Shown here in pieces: positions 22,918 to 37,122 of a stretch of DNA of 64,000 nucleotides (the stretch's first letter is position 1; every line of letters begins with the position of its first letter). The DNA comes from Thamnidium elegans (Eukaryota > Mucoromycota > Mucoromycetes > Mucorales > Mucoraceae): positions 310,001 to 374,000 of the forward strand of contig JAIXMG010000009.1 of assembly GCA_025201345.1 (NCBI GenBank). The letters run 5' to 3'. A model generated the notes under the pieces. That model saw only the letters and a list, made by a program, of their open reading frames with translations. It was not told where the DNA came from and did no database searches. The position numbers were made by a program, and so were the translations under genes.

Positions 22918-23639
22918 GATATTTACAATGTATGATAGTTCAAACAAAAAAAAATTGCTGATTTTTTCTACTGTAGTGTATATATCACAAAAAATAACTA
23001 TAATAAATGTGTTTAAAGTAAGCACCAGCCTATAGTTTGCCAGCTACGTAGTTATTTAAAGATGCAAAGCGTAAATTTCGTTTTAAAGTGTCTCCTAATA
23101 TTTTAACTTGCATAGTTTTAGAATTTAATACTAAAATATATTACGAGCTCGAGAAGCTAGTGGCACTAGTGATGATGTTTATTGTAAACATTTGAATAGC
23201 TATGTCTGTAATTTTTAGTCTTTGACAAAACGAATAAAAAGACTTTTTGCGTAGAAGAGTTCAGCCACAACTGTACCACAGTCACTTATTAATGATTGTG
23301 GTATATAATGGTCTTGGCTTCACCCCCCTAAAAAGAGGTGTGATAGCAAATAGTTTATATACTCTTCCGCTTTTTTTTTTTTTAGAAAAAAAAGAGTTGT
23401 TTTATTCCTTTATTTATTGGGGTGCGTAGAAATATAAATTCCATAATTAGTCACAAGGTAAGATATAAACCCCGTACAACAACTGTATTACCCGCGCGCA
23501 TTGAGTCTCAACCAAGACAAGGAATATTTGTATATTTTTTTCTATATACACATATAGTAATTTCTTTCTTTTTTTTCTCTTTTTCTTTTTTCATATACAC
23601 CCATATATATATATATATATATATAAAGAAAGAAAGAAA
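22918..23639. other. Element flank and promoter region of the phosphatase gene
   Basis: It holds no protein gene. A 36-bp motif at 23011-23046 is shared with 12451-12486. Beyond about 23500 the sequence becomes pyrimidine-rich (TTTCTTTCTTTTTTTTCTC), with a (TA)n tract just before the ATG at 23640, which looks like a fungal promoter/5' leader. Confidence 0.5.
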
Positions 23640-25514
23640 ATGATACCAGAAGGTCAAGAGAATAACAATAGTGTAAGCATCATTGATAAACTAGCAGCAG
23701 CTTTTCGTTCACAAAGTAATATAAACCCAAGTGTACGTCCCAATAATAATAATAGTAGACAACCTAGTTGTTCAACACCATCCCTACGTAAACGATCTTC
23801 TGGTAGTCTTAGTTTTTATAGACCTTTACCAGAAACAAAACGAGATGTCAGCATAGAACCATCTTGTAAGTTAGATGACCAACCAACTCAAGTATCTACA
23901 CCAAAAGTAAATACGACTACTACTAAAGCAAAAAAAAGATTATCAGCCACATTCAATCCTATACAAACTAATCCACATGGTAACTCAAATGGTGGTGGCC
24001 CATTATCCAAAACAATTAAAGAAATCAAATCCATTGAATCAAAGGAACTAGGTGACATGTTGGACACACTAGAACCGTTAATGATTGATATGAGACCACT
24101 AGAAAACTTTGAAAAATCACGTATTCGAAATTCAATCAATGTTAATTTACCTAGTTTATTATTAAAAAGATATAGAAGAGGTGTTGTGTCCAATTTTAAT
24201 TTGGCAAGTTTTATTACTACACCTGAAGGCAATGATTATTATAATCGATGGATGTACAAGTTTAATATTCAAGACAACAATATTCAAAATTTACCTGAGG
24301 GCGCAAGATTTATTGTCTATGATGATCATATGATGAATGAAGATACAACTACAGCAGTTTGGACACTAATGGCTGTAATCGCAAAGAACCTGAATTTTCC
24401 TCAAAGTGTATCCTACTTGAAAAATGGTTACTATGGTTTCGAAAATTGGGATCTTCAAGCGAAACATATCATTCAATTTAATCAGTCTCCACCATTGCCT
24501 ATACCTTTATTTAAACCAACGCCTATGGTTTCTAGAAGTGCCTCCACTTTATCTTCTAAAAACATCATTAACGTTCAAAGAAGAGCAAGTTTATTCAGTC
24601 TAGATACGACTCCAAGAGCAAAATCAAATCTAACTCAAAGACCAATCTTTGAGAAATCAAACTTATTTTCCCCTTCCACTCCTTCTACCAGTACTACTTC
24701 TCCTGATATATTCCATACACCCGTAGAGCAATTCCCTGTTGCATTAAACGGCGATGTTACACCAAAAGCAGACGATGAATTTGATTTTGTTATTTCAGAA
24801 ATCATACCAAACTTTTTATATTTGGGTCCTGAAATTTCTACAACGGAACAACTAAACGGTTTAAAGGCAAGATCGATTCAAAGGATTCTAAACATGGCAG
24901 AAGAATGTGATGATGATGTACCAGGCTTAAAATCTGCTTTCAAGTACCACAAAATTGCTGCTAGAGATACAGTTGAAATGCAAAATGTACAAGGCACTCT
25001 GAAAAATGCTGTACAAGTGATAGGTATATATATATTATATATATACAAAATATATAAATAGTTATGCAAGGAGTAAGTTAGACTTATAAGAGAAACTTAC
25101 TTTATATTTTTAGATGACTCAAAGAAACACCATGAACCTATTTATGTACATTGTAAAGCAGGTAAATCAAGATCTGCAGCTGCTATTTTAGCTTACTTGG
25201 TATTATCTGAACATTGGACCCTGAAAAGGGCTTACCGACATATTGTAAAAGCAAGACCCAATATTTCTCCTAATATTGGTTTCGTTGCTGAATTAATGAA
25301 ATTGGAAGAAGGTGTGCATGGTCAAGTCAGTAATTTTGCTGGTACCGATTGGCATTTAATTGATTCTAATAATCCACCAAGTCCTGATACTCTATTAGAA
25401 ATGGGAAGGTTAGAAAAGGCTTGGAAAAGGGGTAGATCTCAAAGCGGAAGTCGACATAACTCATTAAATGGAAGTAGAGGAAGTATTGTATTTACTGCAA
25501 AAGAAGATTATTAG
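23640..25514 (+). CDS. Dual-specificity (MAP-kinase-type) phosphatase with rhodanese-like domain
   Basis: Two exons, 23640-25023 and 25114-25514, give 594 residues. The N-terminus is low-complexity, Ser/Asn-rich. A rhodanese/CDC25-like module (about residues 140-280: PLMIDMRPLENFEKS, then INVNLPSLLLKR) is the usual docking domain of MAP kinase phosphatases. A Ser/Thr/Pro linker leads to the phosphatase domain (ISEIIPNFLYLGPE, then RILNMAEE). The signature HCKAGKSRSAAA lies in exon 2, with catalytic Cys and Arg, and is followed by PNISPNIGF. The upstream general-acid Asp is probably in the AARDT segment. Family members dephosphorylate Thr and Tyr in MAP kinases. The Ser/Arg-rich C-terminus (SQSGSRHNSLNGSRGS) is a likely phosphorylation target. 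Confidence 0.9.
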
Positions 25515-25545
<31 letters not shown>

Positions 25546-25893
25546 GTGTATATATATGTGTATATATTATTTTATTTTTCTTGTGCAAAGTAATAAAAAA
25601 TAATCTTTGAATTAAGTAACTTACATTGTTAAGTGGGTGTTACAATGAATAACCTATTGGCTATTAGTTAAAATACTATAGCCACAATAGCACGTATTTA
25701 AAATTACTTGATTATTTGCATTAGTAGAGTAACCTCGGTATAATTAGTTAGAAATCCCACCTATGAAAAATGCCTCCTAGTTAATATATATATATATATA
25801 TATATTTTACAAATTAATGTTTTTATTCAAATGAAGAAATATGTATACAAGAAAAGGTATATGATGTGGTTTTTTAAAAAAATATTAGTTAAG
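25515..25893. repeat. Intergenic (TA)n/(TG)n microsatellites
   Basis: Convergent 3' ends of the phosphatase and BEACH genes. TATATA/TATG tracts lie at 25515-25570 and 25783-25804; nothing else is recognised. Confidence 0.7.
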
Positions 25894-28800
25894 CTACATC
25901 TTGTTACAAAGAGGTATAAGATGTTCAGCACAAGATTTACAAAATTTAGCGGTTTTATCGGGACAAGCCATAGGAGAGTTTGACATGCAACCAGAGCAAT
26001 AAATACCTATTAATAATCTTAATATCATATTGTGTTTTATATTTAGTTCTTCTTACCTCCACAGGTACGACAGTTATTCTTTCGTTCCAAAACAGAAAAT
26101 ACTCTTCTACAGGTCATACACTCTTTATATTTATCTTCTCTCAATAAATGATATGTATCAGATGTATCTGGTAAAACAAACGAATACACTTGACCCTGTC
26201 TATTACCAGTGAATAAAGTCTTTCTGGAGGCAGATACAGTCAATGTAATAATATCACAATCGTCTAAACTAGAGTCGATACGACTTTGATGATGCATTTG
26301 GTGTACTAGAACAAGAGACCATTTATGATGTCCAGATTTGGGATCTACTTCTACTTGTTTAAGCCAAAACTTAACTAATCCTCTTCTATGTCCAGTGATA
26401 ATTAAATCGCGGTTATTCCATTCCGTCATTTTACGTTCATAAAATACACAAGAAAGAATCGACTCAGAGCTAGGACATGCTGATTTTGTTAAATAAAGAT
26501 CACCGTTGATAGTCCATACACGAATAATATGACCAGAACAGGTAATAATATCACCCTAATATATAATTTTAGATATATAGTTAATACCAAGACACAAAAT
26601 AATACTTACAGTGGTATTATTAATTTGAATGTTTTGAATTCCGTTTTCGTGTCCTACTAAAGATTGAATATACATTTTACGGTTTATATCCCAAATAATT
26701 GCAGTTTTATCCTATTTTTTTTTAAAAAAAAAAAAAGTTTAGCATACATGGTAATTAGTATATTAAAAAAAATGGTTACTTACTTCCGAGCCTGTTACTA
26801 AAACACTATAAGATCTTGAAGCAGCAATTGCTGTAACTGGAGCAGTATGACCCTTCAAGCATTCCAAAAGTGTAAAGTCTGTAGCCTTTTCATTCTTTAT
26901 CTTCCATATGCAAACAAGCTAATAAACAGGGATTTAGTATAATAATTCAATTTTATCCAACTTTCACTTACATTGTCTGTACCACCTGTCACTAATGTAC
27001 GAGAATCAGGGAAACAAGCAGTACTAATATATCCAACATGCATATTTTCAAACACATTCAAAAGCTAAAAAGAAAAAATAAGTTTCTGAGAGCATTAGCT
27101 ACAAAAAAAAACATTTACCTTTCCATTATCAGTAGAATACAATCTCAAACTATTATCGGTAAATCCCCATTCAATATAACGAAGACCATCAGGAGGCATT
27201 AATAATTGTTGACAAGTAGTAACGCCTAATTTATCATTGTAAAGATCAATACTTTCTATCTGTTGCTTAATATCTAAATAAATATATATATAAAAAGTTT
27301 TAGTTATAAGAATACATGATGACCTCGTTTCTTTTATTATTATTTTTTTACCGCGAAGAGGCATAAGTGATTGCGTCAATTTATCAAGATGATCTTGGAA
27401 GAAATAAGAACCCAAGGTCATAGGATCAGTGACCGAAGGAGTTCTCATTGGATGAGCCTTTTTAAATAACTGACGAGGAGTTTGACCAAAGTTATTAATG
27501 ATACCAATCGTAGCAGTCTTTTCCACAATATCTGTAATTGCATCCAGATCTACAGCCCCTTCGTAAGACACATGATGAAATACATTTAATGAATCAATAG
27601 CAGCAGGTCCTTGCTGCTTACACCCAAAAATCAAATCAATCCAATGATGTAAATTAGCGCTAACATAATCACTTTCAAGTGCCTCACGATGACGTTGAAT
27701 AAATAACTTTGGATCACCATGAGCCCAAGGGGGTAACACAACTGAATCAATCGCTTCGCCTGTTCCTTGCTTTACACCGAAATTAAATTTGTTTACATTG
27801 GTTAAGAATTCAGGTAAATAAAAGAATTCAGGTACCAATTCTCTAACATCGCCCATATTCTTTTCCGAAGCTGATTCCCATGCTTTCCCAATTGAATCAA
27901 ATAATCGATCGGCATGATCAAACGTACCGCCTTGTAATTTAAGATAATGTTGTGTAAAAGGTTCAAGACGAATCAAGAAAGAGCATACAATCATAGCAGA
28001 CGAATAATGTGTACCGTAGTGAAAAGCAGGCGTAGGATCATCCGTCTCACCCCATTGCTTGTAACGTTCAGAGAATTCCTTTCGTCTTTCTACTGTTTGA
28101 GCTCCCATTGGACGAGTTAAATCTCTAAAAGTCTTTGGATCCTTTAAATCTAATTCTTGACTATGATAATCTGCTAAAATCCAAGGGAAAACAGGGTATT
28201 GTGTTAAATCATTATACGAGCGACCAGCAATAGCATTCAAGTACATTAAATATTGGAAATTGGTAATCCCTTTCCTTTCCCATCGTTGAGTTAAATCATG
28301 TAATGTAGAGGTACCAAATATACTAGACAGCTTGAAAGTATTACTAAGACCAGAGTTTGTATAAGTATCCTTTTCTCTTCCAAAGATGGTTCCAGCGGAA
28401 TCTTCGTGAACTGATACACGACTCACAAGCTTAGAATAAAGTTCATCACGTTCTGATAAATCAAGCGTAATAAGTGCATTTTGACCATCCGTAAAGAAGA
28501 TCTCCAATGCTACATCTCTAAACAAGAAACGACGTTTGAATACATCACGAAGATCAGCAGCAGCCCATTTTCTACAAGTATGAAGATCACCAGAGGGACT
28601 AATAAATGGTTCAGTATCCATACCAGCAGCCTGTGCAACCAATAACAAATACTGATCTCGTTCTTCTTTAGGTACATCCCAAATTTCAACAACTTCACCA
28701 TCACTTAACTGGAAGAAATTATCAATCAGATAAATATTGTTCTTGCAAAGTAACAAGAGTCCTTCACTAGCATCCAATCCAGCAATTTGACTTATATTAT

Positions 28801-31800
28801 AAACATCAAGTACCATATCTCCTTGATCTAACAATCGAAGTACTTTACGGTTCTTATCTTCTTCGTAAGAAATTTGTTCATCCTCTTCCGGGCCATCCTT
28901 TTCCATTTCGTCGTTCAAAGTTTGTTCATTATCTGATGTACAACCAGGGCCTTCTGTTAATTCCATATCAATATCTACAGATATCTTACTTGTAATATTT
29001 GATACTGTCTTTGTAGTAACAGGTGTATTTGAAGGCGCCAATGGTGTTTGCTTTGGTAAATACGAAGTATAATCATTATTAGAAATATACTGTAATCTCT
29101 TTCGCATACGATTAGGACCTTCTGTATAGTCCAATCTCCATTTCAAATCAGTAGACTTTTCAGGCCCCCAAATAGCTCTTTCTCTCATTAAGTCTTCAGA
29201 AATACGAGTCCATTCACTTTGAATAAAGTTTTCGTGGCCATCTGAATCTTGTAACGCCTTGGTGAACCGACTCATTTCAACTTCTTGAATGCTTTGCGAC
29301 CAAGATAATGTTTTAGTGGTATAGTCTAGCATGATTTCTCGTTCATAGTATTCTCGCTTTTGAAGTTTCTTGAGTTTATTGATTCTTTTAGTAATATAAC
29401 CTTTGAAGGTTTCTCGACTATACTTGTGTTCTTGCATAATTGTGTTCTCCCATGATTTACAAATATGTTCACTAAATAGTATATTGAGCTCGAATTTACG
29501 TGAGTCTAACCATCTATAAAACGATTCAAGATCCTGATAGAAGAAAAGAAGAGGAAAACGTTAGGATACTGACGAATATATATATAACTATAAAAGAACA
29601 CTCCTCCAAAACTTACCATTTCAAGCATTTGTTTGAAACCATCAATTAATTCTTCTGATTCAATTCCTTTGACACGGATATTAAATACGGCCGAAACACT
29701 ATCAGGTTTTTGTAAAACCAATAGCTTCCACATCTATAAGGAACATTTAGATTAATATCGTATATTTCTTTTTTCAAAAAAAAAAAGGGTACTTACATTT
29801 GCAGCAGCATCTCTAACTTTATCATCATTGGAAAGCAAGTATCGATAAAGGTGATAACAAAAGCACTTCATAAACTCCATATCACTATTCTTGGCACTCA
29901 AAATAATCTTTTGATGATGCATACAGTACTCAAGGAACGCAGTTGTCTTTATCGTGTCTAATTCGCCATACTCCAAATCTGAAATCTTAACCAAGATCAT
30001 ACGATTAAATGCGCGGTACAGTGTTACCAAAGAACTATCGTTTGATCCATATTTACTGTAGAATTCATCCATATGTAATATTTCTAAAATGGTAGCTAAA
30101 AGGTCATAAGTTTGTTCCGTTCCGCCTTCCTTGAATCGACCTTGAATAACTGCGTCAGCGGCTAATTGCGCGAACTTAGATACGTTGGCCAAGACACGAG
30201 TATCAAGCAATAATTCCATTTCTAGTTGAAGTGTACTCTTCATGTTTTGTGCGATATGTGTCATTAAATAACTCTCAAATACCAACTGTTGTTCGTGTGT
30301 ACTAGGAGGGAAAGCCTACTCCAAAAAAAAAAGGGTCAATTAAAATATTGATTTATCGAATGCATACGTTATATAAACTTACCGAAAAAACAAGTGTAAG
30401 GCCATTCAAGTTTTTACTTTGAGGGTCTACAATGGATTGTATACAAATATCCACAACAAAATTTAATAGCGAATCCAACATGGGGTCCTGTAAAACCTTG
30501 TTAGGAATTGAATTACTTCCTTGGCTCCAAGAAGCAGACCTTTTTAGAAAAAAAAGTTAGTCCTTTTCATATAAACTCCAGCATAAAAAAAAATCTACCT
30601 TAATCTTGTCATAAATGCTTGTCCACGTTTTGAGACATGAGGTGAAGTCTTTGTAGTTAAAGCAGACGTACCACCTCTTTTAATAATACTACTTCCAGAA
30701 TTGGTATTACCACTTTCTATAGACGCAGTATCATCATTATCTCTAAATCTGTCAAAATAAGGAGACCCATCAATTGGTGAAGACATGGCCGAAGAAGGCG
30801 AAGCCGTATGATCCAGATCAAAATTAGTGAGCACAACATCTTTTGAATTCAATTCATCTTCAGAAGACATATTACTGGTATGGCAAACTGACGAGAACAA
30901 AATATGAACAATACAATCTACTACATCTTGCTTACTACAAGCTTCTCTAAACACAGGTCGAGAACCATACATTTCATCAAACAGTTGAATAAACGCATCC
31001 AGCGATTGAGATATCAATGCTCTATTAGTTTCAGTTGCTTTCTTATTGCTTTTTTCCTTTACAGGTCGAATAACTGCACTATTACTTCGAGGACGTAACG
31101 GGCTTCGCAAGATAGGAGGAAACACCGGTGTCTTGGGACCTTCTACCACTTTTCTACCCTCATCCCATAACGCAATAATAATCGGTAACACATCAGGAAT
31201 AGCTAACTTACTACCTTCTTGACTGTCATGCAAACAAGTACGTAGATTATTGATATCAAACGCGTCGTAAATAGGATAATCCGAAATATCAATTCCCATC
31301 ATCATAACCATCAGCGTTTCATGTAACTGAGACAGATTCCAATAACTGGGTAATAAATTGCGCAGCACTAAAAACCCTTCTGAGATAGTTCTAAACTTGT
31401 TTACATATGTTGGTCCTTGAGAGGTACAAAGTCTAGCCAAGATACGAGATGCTAAAACTACAGTAAAAGAGTTCAAATTGGGCTCAAAAAATAGTAAGGG
31501 CCATTTGTTGGTTATGGTAACTGCAAATTTGTTGACGTATTCGGGTCCATTTGATTTATCACACAAGATATCGTGAAGCATTTCGAGTACAATGTTACGC
31601 ATTTGAACTGTTTTGTTGGTTTGACCGCCATGTTTTGCGTCTGTGATCATCTCGATAGAAGCACCAAGTCCTTCGGCGTCAGTAACTACGCTAGGGGTAG
31701 AGTGTGTACTGTCAGATCTTCCAGCGGGACGAGGCGCTTTCGCGAAGGAAGGAACAGAAGAAGCTACACCAAAAAAGATTAATCACTGGTGTCATATACT

Positions 31801-34800
31801 AAAGTTCTATTTATAAAATTAAAAAAATACCTTTAGATACAGTAGATGCCAAAAAAGTAGCAACAGCTCTAATACTTTCTGTATTCCAATTACTCAACAT
31901 GATGGCTTTCAAAGAATCAACAAGGTGAGGTATAAGTTCTTTAGCATAAATATTCATTCTAAACGCCAAAAGAACCTTTTTTACAAGATCTATAAAAATA
32001 CGTTAATTTTTTTTTTCAAAGTTTTTTTTTTTTTTTTTTTTTTTTTTACTTACGAATCTTTGGTAAACGTCTAGAATTAAAGTTTCTCATTTTACTTGTA
32101 TTTAAGAACAAGATAAATTGATCAAGTTGAGCTCTTTGAACTGGAATAGATGTCTTTTTCCAAATTTCAAAGTTTAAAATCACGAAACGGTAGGCTAAAG
32201 GGTTATTAATTACAGAATCCCTAAGAAGAAGAAAAAAAAGGTGAAGAGTTAGTTGAAACATAAAAAAAAACTCTTTTCACTATTGTATTTACTCTGGTGA
32301 TTGAGGTGTTTTTCCTATAAACGTCAATAACAATTCAAATAATTCAACCGTGATCAATTCTCGCTTTTGTTTCAATAAGTAAGCTAAAATCTCATACCCA
32401 TGACATCTCTCCATATCTTCAGAGTTTCTCCAAGAATAACGAATAATTTCAAACAAAATAGCAGTAGATTTGCTTAGAGTTTCTGAATTCTAACAAACAA
32501 AAATTATTAGAAAGCTATCCATTTTTTTTTGTTTTTCAATTATTATAACTTACTTGAGATTGTTCAATTAATTTTAAAGCAATTGCACACCCACCAATCT
32601 TCCAAATCGATTCATCCAGTCCAAATGGATAAGCAACAATAGGTTCACCAATAAGGTACCCCATACTTTCAGGCATATACACCGCGTGATCCAATTTAGG
32701 AATAGCCGAATTCAATATCAATCTTGAACTGCCTACTTCTGACGATATAGTGTTTGAAGTAGCTTCACTAATACCTGTCAAAGTCAACCCTGTTCTAGTA
32801 CCTTCTGATAAAGTATTACAGGCAAAGAATGCAAACAAAATTTTACTTTCGGCAATAGATTGAATTGATGCACTCTTGATAGCTGTCGCCAATTGTTGCG
32901 ATGATTCACGTCGATTAGATGGTTTAGACATACTACGTAACGCCAAGAATAAACAAGTTGCTGCTTCATATGTTTGAAATTGTCTTAAAGAATCTTGAAA
33001 CAATGATTTGTATCTAGCACCCAAATTAAAATAAAGATTGATGGCTTCTTTTTCTAATATATCTGAAATCAAATAAGTAGGTCCCAAGTTCCAAACTAAA
33101 TCAGAGGTTGATATAAGAGTATCACCTAATGTACCAATAACTGCCTTGATCGTGTTAGTAGGAATAGAAGGAGTGATGTAAGAGCAACTGACTTGTTCAA
33201 TGCAAACGCCGTTGACATACAAAGTCATTGTACTAGATTTGAGCGATAATCGAGACTTGTGATGTACAAGTGCCAAATGATACCAGAACCCAACATGGAA
33301 CTCAAACGATTTAAATACAATATCATATTTTGAATTTGTGTTATAAACGTGCAACATTTTTGATTTAGCATCAACATATATCTTGAGCATAGGCGTTTCA
33401 TTCTCCAATACACTAAACAAGGTCAAATTTGAAAAATCGTCTTGACGTTCAATATGAACCCAAGATAATAAAGTATAGCCATTAGGTGGGAATTGAGTTA
33501 ATTGGGGGATTTGTAACGAAGCAGAGTCATGTGAGCTCATATCAAACTGAATGAAGTTAGGCCATCTGCTGCGTGAAGCTCCTTGTAAGATCAAGTCCAT
33601 TAATCCATCAGGACTTTGAAGGTCTTTCGTATCAGGTCCAATATTAAATCGTTTAAACAAGTATTGAAGTTCTTGGTAACTTACGCCCATACTCATAAGT
33701 TTCTTGATAATTTGTAAGATCATTTCTTTTTCAACCAAGTCTTCTTGATCTTGTTCGATGACATCAGTTGGGAACGCGCGTTGTAATAACTCTAAAATCA
33801 ATCCACTTCGATTCATTTTAATTTGATTTCTTCTACTTGCTTGTGTTAAAGCATGTAACGCACACAATATAGCTTGTGAGAGCTGAGTATCATGCACAGA
33901 AATACACTTTTGTAAATGAAAGATGGTAGGTGTGATTTCTGAATTAACAACCTTGACAGAAGGTGATTTCAAAACCAATTCAATACGACGAAATAAATCA
34001 AGCGTGACAGCTGTATCACTTTGTTCTAACCCTGTTTCATCCACAAAAAGATCATATACTGATGTATCATCTATAGCAAACGCAAACAACATACCAAACA
34101 CTTGATGAGGTATACTGTTCTTATTTAACGCACCAGTTAACGTAATAGCATTTTCCAATGACACGTAACCAACGTCTTTTAAAAAATAATTCTTGTTGAT
34201 ATAATGATGATGCATAGATTGAGCTAATACTGCGAAAATTGTTTGTAAAACAGAAATGATTTTGGTACGAACAGTAGCAACATCTTTGATCGTATCATTA
34301 AAGAACCTTTCCGGTTCTTCAAACGCACCTTCTAACGCTACAATCATTGATACCAGACTAACAAACCCACCTACGCGACGAAATATATCGCGTGTGGATT
34401 GATGTGCCTTAAAGATACGATAAATGGTTTTTAATACTTCGAGACGGAAATCAAGATCATCGCGAGGAATAAATTGAATGGCTTCCATTACTCGGTTGAA
34501 TGTATTGCCTACTTCGGCTCCAGGCGATGCAGTATCTGTAGGTGACGGCGAACTGGATTTTGGATCATAAGCATGGCTAGATAAGTTTTCAAATAACCTT
34601 AAAGCTCCAATACGAGTTTTTGGATATTGAAGCAAATCAAACAAGTTACCGCGATAACTACAGTACACAAAATTAAAAAAAAAAAAAAAAACTGTATAAA
34701 AAAACAAAAAAACAAAAACTTACGATTTTCTAAAGATAATAACATTGGTAGGAGTTGAAGTCATGGCTATAATACAAGCAATTACTTGATCGAAATGGAC

Positions 34801-37009
34801 CAATACACGATCCAAAAACTCATCATCCTGTGTTGTATCATTAACTTCAAGTTTCTCTGTTACGTCCGAAAGCATCAAGCTCATAATATTAAGGAGGCCA
34901 GCCTCTTGTACAACAACAAAAAATTTGGGTGATGAATTTATTAGTTCTGCCAAGCTATTACAGATCAACGATACTACTTTTCCCGATGAGCTACCTTAAT
35001 TATAAAAATAAAAATAAAAGTGAGTAACACACGCACATTTTTTTTAAAAAAAAAAAAAAAAAACTTACTTTGAAGGTGTAATGATAAAACTGCGATTTCT
35101 TTTAGAGGAACAAAATTAAGATTGACCATAATAAATCGTATCAAATCCATAATCCCTTTTTGTACTTCTAAATCATAGTTTTCCATACTTTCAATTAGCT
35201 GAGGTACGGCGTTAGTTGATTCTATAACAAAATAATTGCAAGGATGATTTTCAATGATTCTCTTCATGGCTTCAAATAAAGCGATCTGTAAAGATACTGG
35301 TAATTCATGTTTAGTGGAAGGGTATAAAAAAGTATTCAATAAGCACTGAAATGCTTGAATATTTTTAACAATTTTATCTACACATTCAAATAATAGGTGA
35401 GAATACAAATATTATTATCATATATTTGTATATATTACCTGTTTGGCCCTTTGGTTGAGGGGTTGAAAAGTCTATTCACATTAATTGTTAATAAAACAAG
35501 AAAGTTTTTTTTTAAAAAAAAAAAAAAGAATATTTACCTGCGTGTTGATAAGGTAAACCGTCCGACATGGATGGAATTGGGCTTATTTTTCCCACAAATG
35601 AAAGTTCTACAAGTCTATTTATTATCTCCATCTGTTTTGCGTATATATTTAAAATTAATAATTGAAACTTTAATGTTATTTGTTACTATTTACCTTTAAA
35701 TTTAGAATAGTCTGATTAAATGGACCCATTTTAAGTAAATTACATAACGCTTGATAACCACCAGACTGAACCATTTCATCAAATAATACACAAAATTGTA
35801 TCTTGTCGGAGCCACGAAACTGGTAATATAATAAATCTAAGCCCAATATGATTTCACGGTGGTCAACAAGTGTCAAATCATCCTTTGTCGTACAATCCTT
35901 CCATCCTCTGACCATAGTCTCAATACATCTACGACTATGAAGGTATTGAATCACTTCTCCATTTATATCTACAGATTTTAATATGTCTACAGTTCTGTAT
36001 TTCCAAGTCATGTAATGTGGTTCCTTATCTTGAGAAATGGTATCTGCAGGTTTAGCAGACATGATACGTAAAATCATAAAAAATGTATCTTCAGCAATCA
36101 AACGATGTAACACGGATTGATTTTGAACAAACTGCTTTAAAATGTCTGCTATAATATCTCCTGTATCAGTAATACTTGCAATTTCCGTATCATCTTCATA
36201 TTGAATATCGTAATAACCTGGTGATAAATCGATAAAAGATCGAAACAATTTGATAATAACAGATGGAATACGTTGTTGTAACATCAATATAACAATTGGC
36301 TCCTAAAAAAAAATTACAGTACATAAGTTTGATTACCCTCCCATAAACTCAATTAAGAAAAAAAAAAAAACTTACGGGGCCAAAAGAGATTACTCGAATA
36401 GCTTGTATCACATTGTACAAGTGGGATTTTGACCTTAAATTATCCATCAATGCTATTATAATTATATTTTCTCAGCCTCATATAAATAATACATGGAATA
36501 TATTGAGAATTACTTACCTTGACTGGACTCTGCTTTACTTTTATGCTCGGGAACTTTACGTATACCGCAAATCAATTCTTTTGTTATTAAACCAATAAAG
36601 GTGCGGTCATCTGGAATGGTGTTAAATGTAAAACTAACCCCGAATTGTTCATAAGTTGAACAAAAGAACGGAAGTAACTCCATTAAAAATGAATCCGATC
36701 GTTCCTATTTTATATAACTGTTAAAACTTGTCTGTTGTGTGTGTGTGTGTTTGTGTGCGCGCATTAAGTATTACCTGTTCACTAGATAACAAGTCATTGC
36801 ACTTTTGCCAAATGTCACGAAAACGTGCCTGTTGTTGTTCTCGCCTTTTTTTTAAAAAAAAAAAGAAAAAACGAAAAGGGATGAGTATATAAACTACAAG
36901 TTGTTTAAATAAGGGTTATCTTTTACTTCATCAGGTCTTGCTTAGACACATGCGATTCCTCTGGTATTTTGTTGATAGTGTTTATTCTATCAACCCAAGA
37001 TCTCCACAT
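25894..37009 (-). CDS. BEACH-WD40-FYVE giant protein (ALFY/WDFY3-like)
   Basis: A chain of about 25 exons on the minus strand, from ATG 37009 to TAG 25894, encodes roughly 3,200 residues. The N-terminal two thirds is helical-repeat sequence with a ConA-like lectin module at about 33020-33560 (PNGYTLLSWVHIERQDD, then FWYHLALVHHKSRL). The C-terminal third has the classic order. The PH-BEACH domain runs from about 28870 to 28400 (KNNIYLIDNFFQL). The BEACH domain runs from about 28300 to 27360 (GITNFQYLMYLNAIAGRSYND, first 20 residues; NKFNFGVKQ; LPPWAHGDP). WD40 repeats lie at about 27330-26130, and the zinc finger of FYVE type is at the end (MTCRRVFSVLERKNNCRTC, GIYCSGC, CKSCAEH). ALFY proteins scaffold autophagic clearance of aggregates and endomembranes. 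The FYVE basic motif is RKNNCR rather than R(R/K)HHCR. Introns are 50-80 bp, several with long A runs. Exon edges were only partly resolved. Confidence 0.88.
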
Positions 37010-37122
37010 ATTTTAGTCTTAGTTGTATGTAAAAAAAAAGGGGGGAAGAAAGAGAGAAAGAAAAATAAAATAGTGTAGGAGAACCAATATTTATTCTTAG
37101 CTGTAGTTGCACAAATAGGTTT

